Shown here piece by piece: positions 6,178 to 13,076 of a DNA stretch of 14,684 nt (position 1 is the stretch's first letter; each line of letters begins with the position of its first letter). Source of the DNA: Alphaproteobacteria bacterium (GTDB lineage: Bacteria > Pseudomonadota > Alphaproteobacteria > UBA6615); the NCBI GenBank assembly GCA_013003285.1, contig JABDJY010000290.1, positions 1 to 14,684 of the forward strand, read 5' to 3'. The position numbers and the translations under genes were made by a program. The notes below the pieces were generated by a model, which was not told the origin of the DNA, did not search any database, and worked only from the letters and a program-made list of their open reading frames with translations.

Positions 6178-6966
6178 CTATTCCCCGGTAAATTCCGGCT
6201 TTTTCTTATTGTAGAAACTATCGATGCCGTGGCGGCCGTCGCGGCTGCCCATGGTCTCGGCGATACCGCGGCTCTCCCTATCGAGCTGCGCTTCCATGGA
6301 TTCCGAATAGGCCGTGGCGAGCAGGTTCTTCGCCACGCCAAAGGCCTTGGTCGGCCCGGCGGCGAATTTTCGCGCCAGCCCCATGGCTTCATCCATGAGC
6401 GCTTCACCCGGCACCACTTTGCTCACGATGCCCCAGGCGCAGGCCTCCTCGGCGGTCAGCAGGCGGTTGGTCAGCACCAGTTCCTTGGCGCGCAACAAGC
6501 CCACATGCTTGGCCAAATGGTAGGTGGAGCCGCCATCGGGCGAAAGTCCGGAGGCGGTATAGGCGGAGATGAACTTGGCGCTGTCGGCGGCAAAAATATA
6601 ATCGCCGGCCAGCGCCAGGCTGAACCCGCCGCCCGCCGCGGTGCCGTTGATGGCCATGACCAGGGGTGCATCCATATGGCCAAAACGGGAAATGGCGTGG
6701 TGCAGCACCGTCGCGGTGCGGTCGACATAATTGGCCACAACGTCGCCCAGATCGTTGAAGACCTTCAGATCGCCACCACCGCAAAACATGGTGCCCGCGC
6801 CGGTCAGCACTGCGGCGCGGATATCCTTGTCGCGATAGCAGCGCATGGCGATATCGGCCAACTCCTCGACCATGGGCGCATGGATCGCATTGGCGTCGTC
6901 GGGCCGGTTCAAGGTAATGACGGCAATATTATCGCTGACATCGAAAAGAATATGTTCGTAACTCAT
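6178..6966 (-). CDS. Enoyl-CoA hydratase/isomerase family protein (crotonase, PaaG-like active site)
   Basis: 262 aa, normal crotonase length. Crotonases act on acyl-CoA thioesters through an oxyanion hole, visible here as FCGGGDL (61-67) and GTAAGGGFSL (109-118). The two catalytic glutamates of true hydratases are absent: they align with Ser116 and Tyr136. The segment GLSPDGGST (140-148) carries an Asp, as in PaaG and other isomerase-type crotonases. An isomerase, or a hydrolase-type reaction, is therefore more likely than hydration. The ATG at 6966 has AAGGAAA about 7 bases upstream. It is the last gene of the minus-strand operon, 26 bp after the ThDP enzyme. No acyl-CoA ligase or dehydrogenase is within the window to supply its substrate. 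Confidence 0.88.
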   Translation of the reverse strand: MSYEHILFDVSDNIAVITLNRPDDANAIHAPMVEELADIAMRCYRDKDIRAAVLTGAGTMFCGGGDLKVFNDLGDVVANYVDRTATVLHHAISRFGHMDAPLVMAINGTAAGGGFSLALAGDYIFAADSAKFISAYTASGLSPDGGSTYHLAKHVGLLRAKELVLTNRLLTAEEACAWGIVSKVVPGEALMDEAMGLARKFAAGPTKAFGVAKNLLATAYSESMEAQLDRESRGIAETMGSRDGRHGIDSFYNKKKPEFTGE

Positions 6967-6992
6967 CGCTGTTTTCCTTGTTCTAACGCGTT

Positions 6993-8651
6993 CTAGACGG
7001 TCCGCTCGACCATGATATCGAGCAGCGTGGGGCCATTGCTGGATACCGCATTTTCGAGCGCCGGGCGCACCGCGCCGGGCTCGGTGATGCGTTCCGCCGT
7101 CATGCCGAGCGAACCCGCCAGAGCGACGAAATCAATCGGCGGGTCGGTGAAATCCATGGCGATATAATTGTCGTTGCCATGGAAGGCCAACAGGCGCTGC
7201 TTGATGATGCGGTAGCCCTGATTATTGGCGATGATAAAGGTGATCGGCAGTTTCAGATGGGCCGCCGTCCACAGCGCCTGGATCGAATACATGGCGCTGC
7301 CATCGCCAATGATCGCCACCACCGGCCGATCGGGCAGCGCCAGTTGAACGCCGACCGCACCCGGCAAGCCCCACCCGATGCCGCCGCTGGCATAGGCGTG
7401 AAAGTTCCGGCGGTCACGGAACGGCCAGAAGTTGAGCAGGTTCCACCCGGTCGTCAGCCCCTCATTGACCACGACCGCGTCCGGCGGCAGCGCGTTGCAG
7501 ATATCCATCATCAGCCAGTCGCTGGCGATGGGAACGGTATCCTGATCGGCCAGTGCAACCTCGCTGCGTTTCTTTCGCAGCGCACTCCAATTACGGTCGC
7601 TCACCGCGTCGAGGCGGGCATTGGCTGTGGTTTCAAGCGCCGCGCCGCCCTTTGCCGCCAGCACCGGGTTCAGCGCCGCCAGGGTTTCGCGCACATCGCC
7701 GCGCAGGGCGATTTCAGAGGGATAGTTCTTACCCATCTCCCAATCTTCCAGGCCGATCTGCACAATCGCCATGCCATCGGGCAGCGGATCGATTTCGCTG
7801 AACACCGACATGCGCAAAATATCGGCGCCGATCACCACCAGCAGATCGTAATCTTCCAGAATGGCGCGCACATCTTTTTGGATGCGCGACAGCGCGCCCA
7901 TGAAGGCTTTGTGTTCCGAGGGAAAATGCGCCCCGTAGGCCGTGGTCTGCTGATAGACCGGTGCGCCCAGGGTCTCGGCGAATTGCGCCACTTCGGCGAA
8001 AGCGTCGGAGGTCACGACATCATTACCGGCCAGAATCATCGGCGCCTTGGCGGTCAGCAACCGGGCCGCGAGCGTATCGAGGCCCGCGTCCGACGGCCGC
8101 ACTCTGGTATCGACACGGGTGCTATGGCCCAGCTCGATCCCCTTTTGGTCGTTCAAAATATCGCCGGGCAGCGAGATAAACACCGGGCCGGTCGGCGGCG
8201 TCATGGCGATCTTGGCGGCGCGGTGGACAATGCGCGGCATATCTTCCAGCCGGTTGATCTCGACCGCCCATTTGACCAATGGGGAAGCGATCGGCACCAG
8301 CGGGTCGTAGAGCAAGGGTTCGGTCAGCCCGTGGCCCTGCTCCTGCTGACCCGCCGTGATAATCATCGGCGTGCCGGTAAACTTGGCGTTGTAGATCGCC
8401 CCCATGGCGTTGCCCAGGCCGGGTGCCACATGAACGTTACTGGCGCCCAGCTTACCCGACGCGCGGGCATAACCATCGGCCATGGCGACCACCAGGGATT
8501 CCTGCAGGCCCAACACATAGGTCAGGTCGCTATGATCTTTCAGCGCGTCCATCACCGGCAATTCGGTGGTGCCGGGATTACCAAACAAATGGGTAACGCC
8601 TTCGTCTTTCAGAAGGGCGAGGAAGGCCGAGCTTCCGGTTATTAAGTTCAT
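6993..8651 (-). CDS. ThDP-dependent enzyme, benzoylformate decarboxylase-like
   Basis: 552 aa with the three-domain layout of the acetolactate synthase/decarboxylase family. The PYR domain is at about 1-170, the central domain at 190-330 and the PP domain at 370-552. Glu51 in LGLQESLVV activates the cofactor. GDG (449-451) through NN (476-477) is the metal/ThDP motif. The closest resemblance I recognise is Pseudomonas benzoylformate decarboxylase: FGNPGTTELP, NVHVAPGLGNAMG with His74 matching catalytic His70, and GDGSAMYSIQALWTAA. However, the equivalent of catalytic His281 appears to be Ser, and Ser26 is Thr. The reaction may therefore be decarboxylation of another 2-keto acid, carboligation or acyloin cleavage. 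The start follows a GGGGGGA site. The gene lies between the second MetE-like gene (45 bp) and the crotonase (26 bp). Confidence 0.87.
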   Translation of the reverse strand: MNLITGSSAFLALLKDEGVTHLFGNPGTTELPVMDALKDHSDLTYVLGLQESLVVAMADGYARASGKLGASNVHVAPGLGNAMGAIYNAKFTGTPMIITAGQQEQGHGLTEPLLYDPLVPIASPLVKWAVEINRLEDMPRIVHRAAKIAMTPPTGPVFISLPGDILNDQKGIELGHSTRVDTRVRPSDAGLDTLAARLLTAKAPMILAGNDVVTSDAFAEVAQFAETLGAPVYQQTTAYGAHFPSEHKAFMGALSRIQKDVRAILEDYDLLVVIGADILRMSVFSEIDPLPDGMAIVQIGLEDWEMGKNYPSEIALRGDVRETLAALNPVLAAKGGAALETTANARLDAVSDRNWSALRKKRSEVALADQDTVPIASDWLMMDICNALPPDAVVVNEGLTTGWNLLNFWPFRDRRNFHAYASGGIGWGLPGAVGVQLALPDRPVVAIIGDGSAMYSIQALWTAAHLKLPITFIIANNQGYRIIKQRLLAFHGNDNYIAMDFTDPPIDFVALAGSLGMTAERITEPGAVRPALENAVSSNGPTLLDIMVERTV

Positions 8652-8681
8652 CTAGTCCCCCCGTCGGCGACGAAGGGCTAA

Positions 8682-8695
8682 GTTCAGGTCTGAAC
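8682..8695 (-). other. Short perfect dyad after the MetE-like stop
   Basis: GTTCAG-GT-CTGAAC (8682-8695) is perfectly self-complementary outside its 2-nt centre and can form a 5-bp stem with a 4-nt loop. It begins 1 base beyond the upstream gene's stop codon, in the 45-bp gap before the ThDP gene. It may be an mRNA hairpin or processing site. It is one of several dyads placed just after stop codons in this operon. Confidence 0.3.
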
Positions 8696-8696
8696 C

Positions 8697-9803
8697 CTAG
8701 GAACCCCACACATCGTCGGCAACTTCTACAATTAGCCGCAGTTTCGCGATCTCATCTTGTTCGGTGATCTTATTGCCGTGATGGGTCGATGAGAACCCGC
8801 ACTGTGGGCTTAAGCACAATCTTTCCAGATCGACATATTTCGCCGCCTCGTCGATGCGCCGCTTGAGATCGTCTTTCGCCTCCAGGCCCGGCGTCTTGGT
8901 GGTCACCAGACCGAGCACCACGAACTTGTCGTCGGGCACGAACCGCAGGGGCTCGAATCCACCCGCCCGCTCGCTGTCGTACTCCATGAACAGGGCGTCG
9001 ACCGTAATGGTGTTGAACACGACCTCGGCGACCGGCTCATAGCCGCCGCTGGCCGCCCACGTGCTTTGGAAATTGCCGCGGCACATATGGGTGCCCGTGG
9101 TCACACTATCGGGCAGGTCGCGGATGGCGTCGTTCAGCGCGTTGGCATAGGTCAGCGCGAGGGCATCCGGGTCTTCGCCCTGGCTGGTCAGTTTCGCCCG
9201 CACGTCGCTGTCGCATAGATAGGCATAGCTAATATCGTCGAGCTGAATATAGCTGCAGCCATGGGCCGCCATATCGCCCAATTCGGCGCGGTACGCCGCG
9301 GTCAAATCCTCCCAAAACGGCTCGAGGTCGGGGTAGACATCGCGGTCGATGCCGTCCCGGCCGGCGCGAAAATGCATCATGCTGGGGCCCGGCACGGAAA
9401 TCTTGGCGGTACGGTCGGTCAGCCCATTGAGATAGGCAAAGTGGTCGACCATGACCGGCTTGGTTCGCTCCACTTTGGCGGTGACCATCGCCGAGGGCGG
9501 CTGATCTGAAATGCCCTCGAACGTGCCCATATCGAGCGGCGCGCCGAGCTCGAAGCCCGCAAAACCCTCGAAGAAGTCGAAATGCCAATAGGTGCGACGG
9601 AACTCACCATCGGTGACCACCTGCAATCCGGCGTTCTCCTGCAGCGCCACCACGTCGCGAATGCAATCGTCTTCCACCGCGCGCAATTCGTCGCCGGTGA
9701 TCTCGCCAGCAGCGGCCCTGGCGCGGGCCTCCTGCAAGCGCGGCGGCCGTAACAGGCTACCGACATGGTCGGCGTGGAACGGCGGTCTCGTACGTGCGGA
9801 CAT
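8697..9803 (-). CDS. MetE-core zinc methyltransferase (cobalamin-independent methionine synthase family), copy 1
   Basis: 368 aa, equal to the C-terminal catalytic half of MetE; the N-terminal MetE domain is missing. The family moves a methyl group to a zinc-bound thiol, usually homocysteine. Relatives include YxjG/YxjH and, more distantly, epoxyalkane:CoM transferase. Zinc ligands are all visible: His239 and Cys241 (GTHMCRGN), Glu274 (FMEYD) and Cys335 (SPQCGF). The active-site acid is in QLDD (187-190). The opening FHADHVGSLLRP and QVVTDGEFRR (61-70) are typical of the YxjG branch. The ATG at 9803 has GGAGAG 8 bases upstream. It is 35 bp after metF. The methyl donor is unknown: core-only proteins often cannot use polyglutamyl methyl-folate, so another donor or thiol is possible. 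Confidence 0.85.
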   Translation of the reverse strand: MSARTRPPFHADHVGSLLRPPRLQEARARAAAGEITGDELRAVEDDCIRDVVALQENAGLQVVTDGEFRRTYWHFDFFEGFAGFELGAPLDMGTFEGISDQPPSAMVTAKVERTKPVMVDHFAYLNGLTDRTAKISVPGPSMMHFRAGRDGIDRDVYPDLEPFWEDLTAAYRAELGDMAAHGCSYIQLDDISYAYLCDSDVRAKLTSQGEDPDALALTYANALNDAIRDLPDSVTTGTHMCRGNFQSTWAASGGYEPVAEVVFNTITVDALFMEYDSERAGGFEPLRFVPDDKFVVLGLVTTKTPGLEAKDDLKRRIDEAAKYVDLERLCLSPQCGFSSTHHGNKITEQDEIAKLRLIVEVADDVWGS

Positions 9804-9821
9804 GGCTGGCTCTCCGGGATT

Positions 9822-9836
9822 TAGGCTAAAAGCCTA
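9822..9836 (-). other. Hairpin in the metF-metE-like gap
   Basis: TAGGCT (9822-9827) and AGCCTA (9831-9836) form a perfect 6-bp stem with a 3-nt loop. The stem starts 2 bases after the metF stop codon and ends a few bases before the Shine-Dalgarno of the next gene (9812-9817). It fills most of the 35-bp gap. It could tune downstream translation or protect a processed mRNA end. Confidence 0.4.
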
Positions 9837-9838
9837 GC

Positions 9839-10795
9839 TTAGGTGCGGGCTGTGCGAAAGGTCGGGCCGGCCTGTGCAGCGGCCAGAATATCGGGGATCG
9901 CCTCATCCTGATTGATCGCCATCACATGGACGCCCGCCACCCCGGCAATCTCGCGCACCTGTTCGATATACTCGATACAGATTTTATGGCCTTCCGCCTT
10001 CTCGTCGCGCGCACCTTCGATGCGCTCGATGATCGCGTCGGGGATGATCACCCCCCATAGATTTTTCACCATCCAGCGGGCCGAGCGCGCCGAGCCGATA
10101 GGGCCGGTGCCGAGTAAAATGAACAGACGGTCGGTCAGACCGGCATCGCCGAGCCGGGCCATGTAGCGGCGCACAATATCGATGTCGTAGCAGAACTGGG
10201 TCTGCACGAATTGCGCGCCGGCATCGGCCTTCGAGGCCAAACGGTCCGGCGCCCAATCGGCCGGCGGGTCCATCGGCGTATCGGCGGCGCCGATGAACAA
10301 TTTCGGCGGGCTCTCGATTTCGCGGCCCGACGGCAGCTTGCCCGGGTCGCCCATCTCACGGACCATGGAAATCAGCTCGCCGGTATCCAGATCGAACACC
10401 GGCTTGGCGTCGGGCTGATCGCCGGCTTTGGGATCGTCGCCGCCCAGCACCAGGATATTTTGAATGCCGAGCGCGCTGGTGCCCAGGATATCGCTTTGCA
10501 GCGCAATGCGGTTGCGGTCGCGGGTAGTGAACTGCAGAACCGGCTCATGGCCCTCGCGCACCAACAGGCCAGCAGCGACAAGGCTCGACAGATGCGAGCG
10601 CGCACCGGCGCCGTCGGTGACGTTGAGGCCATCGACCAGACCCAGCAACGGCTGCGCCTTGGCGATCAGCGCGGCGGCGTCGCCCGACAGCGGCGGCACG
10701 ACCTCCGCCGTCACGGCGAATTCACCGGCCAGCAGGGTGCGCACCAAAGCGCTGTCGATCGGCGGAGAGGCGGATGGCAAGGTGGGTTCCGCCAT
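9839..10795 (-). CDS. metF: Methylenetetrahydrofolate reductase (MetF family)
   Basis: 318 aa FAD-barrel enzyme that interconverts 5,10-methylene- and 5-methyl-tetrahydrofolate. Matching features are Glu31 in FAVTAEVVPP (the catalytic acid of E. coli MetF) and the folate-contacting acid in LVLGGDDP (116-122). Gln200 is in FVQTQFCYD (197-204). The start at 10795 was chosen because the translation of the upstream in-frame ATG (10855) lies inside the methyltransferase gene and looks unlike MetF. The gene begins 4 bp after the methyltransferase stop, so the two are tightly coupled. An LxP-rich insert around 150-180 separates it from the E. coli type. Lying between methyl-transfer genes, it may run in the oxidative direction, as metF does in folate-dependent O-demethylation clusters of sphingomonads. 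That direction is inference. Confidence 0.9.
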   Translation of the reverse strand: MAEPTLPSASPPIDSALVRTLLAGEFAVTAEVVPPLSGDAAALIAKAQPLLGLVDGLNVTDGAGARSHLSSLVAAGLLVREGHEPVLQFTTRDRNRIALQSDILGTSALGIQNILVLGGDDPKAGDQPDAKPVFDLDTGELISMVREMGDPGKLPSGREIESPPKLFIGAADTPMDPPADWAPDRLASKADAGAQFVQTQFCYDIDIVRRYMARLGDAGLTDRLFILLGTGPIGSARSARWMVKNLWGVIIPDAIIERIEGARDEKAEGHKICIEYIEQVREIAGVAGVHVMAINQDEAIPDILAAAQAGPTFRTART

Positions 10796-10799
10796 GGCG

Positions 10800-12218
10800 C
10801 TAGTCTCGCTTGCGGGACACGACAAAAGATTCATCGACAAACCACAACCCTCCATGTTCCTGAAGCACGCTCTGAGTCGCCTCCAAGTAACGTGAATCGT
10901 TCATGGCGTCTGAGAGCAGATCATCTTCGATTTGGTAGACGTAAATCGCCGCATTCCACGCCGCGAACAATGTCGAGGTGCCAATGCTGGCGTTAATTTC
11001 GGTCGGCAGCGTGTGCATGTCGTAGCGGAACAGCGAGCGGGCGTCGGAATAGGTGTTGTAGCGCAGGTCGCGTTCGCTATTGCCCAGCTCCGCCTTCAAC
11101 GCCTTCATCAACTCATGGCGGCCCGCCTGCCCCAGCTCGCGCCCCGGCCAGATTTTCTGGATGATGTCGCGGCCGGGATCCTGGCCGTAGGAATGGATAC
11201 CCAACATGCGGCCGCCCGGCGCCAAGGCCCGCGCCAACGGCGCCAAGACCTTCTGCGCCTTGAACTCAACGCTGGACGTCGCACGATACGGCTGCGAGGC
11301 GACGATCAGATCATAGCGCCCCTCGTTATGACCCGGCCGCGGCAGAATGGGATCGACGATAAAGCGGTGATCCTCTCGGTACAGCACCAAAACCGACGGA
11401 CGCTCATAGAGCGGGTTACCTGTTTTCTCCGACGTGCGGACCCGCCAGCCATCGCTCAATACCGACTGCAGATCGCGGATCTGTTCGTCGAATTCGTAGG
11501 CCGTCGAGCCGCGCAACGGCACCTCGTGCCAGTTGAGCGCCGCGGCAGCGGGTACGCTACCCGGCATCAACCAGGGCGCCTCGCTGTAGTTCAAATTGGT
11601 GACCACCAGGACCGTCGCCGGATGCTCAAAAAAACGATCCGACATTTTTTCCAGACTGAGCCGCGCATCCTCGAGGCTGATCTCCTTGCCGACAACGAAG
11701 AGCGGCACGGTGGGGTGGCGGCGGTGAATATCGCGCATCAAGCGCGACAGCACGGTGCCATCGCCCATGCCCGCATCGAAGACGCGGATCGCCGGGGGAC
11801 GCGGATGGATTTGCGCCAACTCCATGCCGACCCGTTCGGCCACCACCCACTTCTCGCTGCAGGTATTGACGAAGGTTAGATATTTCTGCCGGTTGTCGTA
11901 GAAACGAAAGGCTCGCTTACCATCGCCCTTCTCCGCCACGGCAGTCTCGGGGGGCGCGCTTTTCGCGGCCAGCGTCGTCACCTTACTTTTTTTATTCTTA
12001 GCGGCGCCATTCGCCCTGGCCGCATCTGCTAGCGGCTCTTCGGCAGATAGAAAATCCTGCACCCGCTTTAGGGTGCGCGTAGTTACGCCCTTGCCCGACC
12101 TTAGGCGGCCGACAAACTTGCCGTCATTGACCGCCATGCGGCCAAAGGTCGATTCCGCGATAGTGCGCGCGCGGCAATAGTCTTCGATTTCGTCGATGAG
12201 GGTCTGATGATCGTCCAT
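10800..12218 (-). CDS. Helix-turn-helix/SAM-dependent methyltransferase fusion
   Basis: 472 aa. Residues about 5-58 form a small helical domain, with ESTFGRMAVNDGKFVGRLR followed by TLKRVQDFL. This resembles the short helix-turn-helix seen in alphaproteobacterial DNA-binding proteins. A Lys/Ala-rich linker (60-100) follows. A class I methyltransferase core then runs from about 105 to the end, with motif I VFDAGMGDG (146-154), the acidic post-I region KEISLEDAR (178-186), YDLIVASQPYR (302-312) and ALAPGGRMLGIHSYG (331-345). The methyl acceptor is unknown. The start is taken at ATG 12218, just after GGGG. A GTG at 12239 would add seven residues but has no ribosome site. It heads the metF operon and lies below a cluster of TGGGA motifs, so self-regulation is conceivable. 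Confidence 0.8.
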   Translation of the reverse strand: MDDHQTLIDEIEDYCRARTIAESTFGRMAVNDGKFVGRLRSGKGVTTRTLKRVQDFLSAEEPLADAARANGAAKNKKSKVTTLAAKSAPPETAVAEKGDGKRAFRFYDNRQKYLTFVNTCSEKWVVAERVGMELAQIHPRPPAIRVFDAGMGDGTVLSRLMRDIHRRHPTVPLFVVGKEISLEDARLSLEKMSDRFFEHPATVLVVTNLNYSEAPWLMPGSVPAAAALNWHEVPLRGSTAYEFDEQIRDLQSVLSDGWRVRTSEKTGNPLYERPSVLVLYREDHRFIVDPILPRPGHNEGRYDLIVASQPYRATSSVEFKAQKVLAPLARALAPGGRMLGIHSYGQDPGRDIIQKIWPGRELGQAGRHELMKALKAELGNSERDLRYNTYSDARSLFRYDMHTLPTEINASIGTSTLFAAWNAAIYVYQIEDDLLSDAMNDSRYLEATQSVLQEHGGLWFVDESFVVSRKRD

Positions 12219-12264
12219 ATCCCCGCAAGTAACGACCACTTCGCGGTTCTGGTCAATCTGATTT

Positions 12265-12386
12265 TCCCAACAACAGAAAAATATTTCATGTTAGGATATT
12301 TCCCACTTTTGGCTGATCTATGGCCGAAATCGTGGGATTTCCCCTTTCTCAGAGGTCATCCCACAATTTCCCATAATTGCGTCCCA
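12265..12386 (-). promoter_or_regulatory. Cluster of six TGGGA motifs upstream of the methyltransferase-metF operon
   Basis: The 202-bp gap (12219-12420) holds five TCCCA copies on the plus strand, at 12265, 12301, 12359, 12369 and 12382, plus one inverted TGGGA at 12333. Read in the operon's direction they are mostly [GAT]TGGGA, often followed by AA. The two spacings nearest NIPSNAP are 10 and 13 bp, and 12332-12364 makes an inverted pair GTGGGA/TCCCAC. About 0.3 copies would be expected by chance in this length. This looks like an array of protein-binding sites controlling the operon. The AT-rich part nearer the start has possible -10 sequences but no pair I would call. Confidence 0.5.
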
Positions 12387-12420
12387 CGCTGTTAAGCCAC
12401 AGAATTGGAACGGTTTTTCC

Positions 12421-13044
12421 CTATTGAACGGGTGAGAACGGCGCGGCGAAAACGATCTTGTTTTCCTGCGCGGAATAAGCCCCCTTCGGCGAACCCGCCG
12501 GTGGCCAAATACCGGACTTCATGGATTCTTCGCGCACTTCCTGACGATGAGCGAGGCTCTCATAACCCCAGATATGGACGAACTTGTTGAGCTCGCCGAC
12601 CTCGGTGTGCATCGCCATGACCAGCGGCGACAATTTGGTGCGCGCCTCGATGGCCGCTTCCCAGCCTTCCATCACGCCCGGCATCATGCCCGGAACCACC
12701 GAATAGCTGCGCCATTCGAAGACCGGTCCCACATTGCCGCTGGCGAAGTCACCGATAAACGGCAGGGGCGTGAAAATTTCCGATTCCATGCGCACCGGCT
12801 TCTCCGGCGCTTGCGGCGGCCACTTGCCCGGCGCCGCGGACTCGGCCCGCACTTTCGCGCGGTGGGCGGCGTCCTCATAGGGCCAGATATGGATCACCTG
12901 ATTGAGCGGGCCGATATCGGTATAGAAAAAAGCGGCCAGCGGCGAAAAATCCTTGCGGTAGCCTTCATAGGCGCTGCCGAACGCTTCGACGAAACCGGGC
13001 ACCGCGCGTGGCTGCAGCCGGTAGGTTCTGACTTCGTAAATCAT
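12421..13044 (-). CDS. NIPSNAP family protein with two tandem domains
   Basis: 207 aa. NIPSNAP domains are ferredoxin-like alpha/beta folds of dimeric alpha-beta-barrel type, common beside catabolic genes but rarely assigned a reaction. Two repeats are clear. Residues 1-95 have IYEVRTYRLQP, then NQVIHIWPYEDAAHR. Residues 108-205 have VFEWRSYSVVPG, then NKFVHIWGYESLAHR. Each carries the same IYE-type opening and the HIWxYE signature near its end. The protein has no signal peptide. The ATG at 13044 has GGGGAGA 6 bases upstream. It is the second gene after the MetE-like copy 2, 32 bp downstream. The next gene is separated by the TGGGA array, so this pair may be a separate transcript. Its role is unknown. 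Confidence 0.88.
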   Translation of the reverse strand: MIYEVRTYRLQPRAVPGFVEAFGSAYEGYRKDFSPLAAFFYTDIGPLNQVIHIWPYEDAAHRAKVRAESAAPGKWPPQAPEKPVRMESEIFTPLPFIGDFASGNVGPVFEWRSYSVVPGMMPGVMEGWEAAIEARTKLSPLVMAMHTEVGELNKFVHIWGYESLAHRQEVREESMKSGIWPPAGSPKGAYSAQENKIVFAAPFSPVQ

Positions 13045-13076
13045 GATGTTCTCCCCTTTTTTGAATTAAGTTCGAA

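Noticed and set aside
7179..8645. 488-codon open frame on the plus strand opposite the ThDP enzyme
   Set aside because: It mirrors the codon structure of the real gene in GC-rich DNA, is rich in His, Arg and Gln, and has no recognisable motif. The minus-strand frame has complete ThDP motifs.
10932..11879. 315-codon plus-strand open frame opposite the methyltransferase
   Set aside because: The translation is Arg/His/Gln-rich and motif-free, a typical antisense shadow; motif I of the methyltransferase is on the other strand.
12265..12386. TGGGA repeats as a CRISPR-like or satellite array
   Set aside because: The units are only 5-6 bp with uneven spacing and one is inverted, so this is a set of binding sites and not an array of repeats and spacers.
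12265..12386. Firm assignment of the TGGGA array as an MraZ box
   Set aside because: Only one pair has the required 5-bp gap and there is no mraZ, mraW or division gene nearby.
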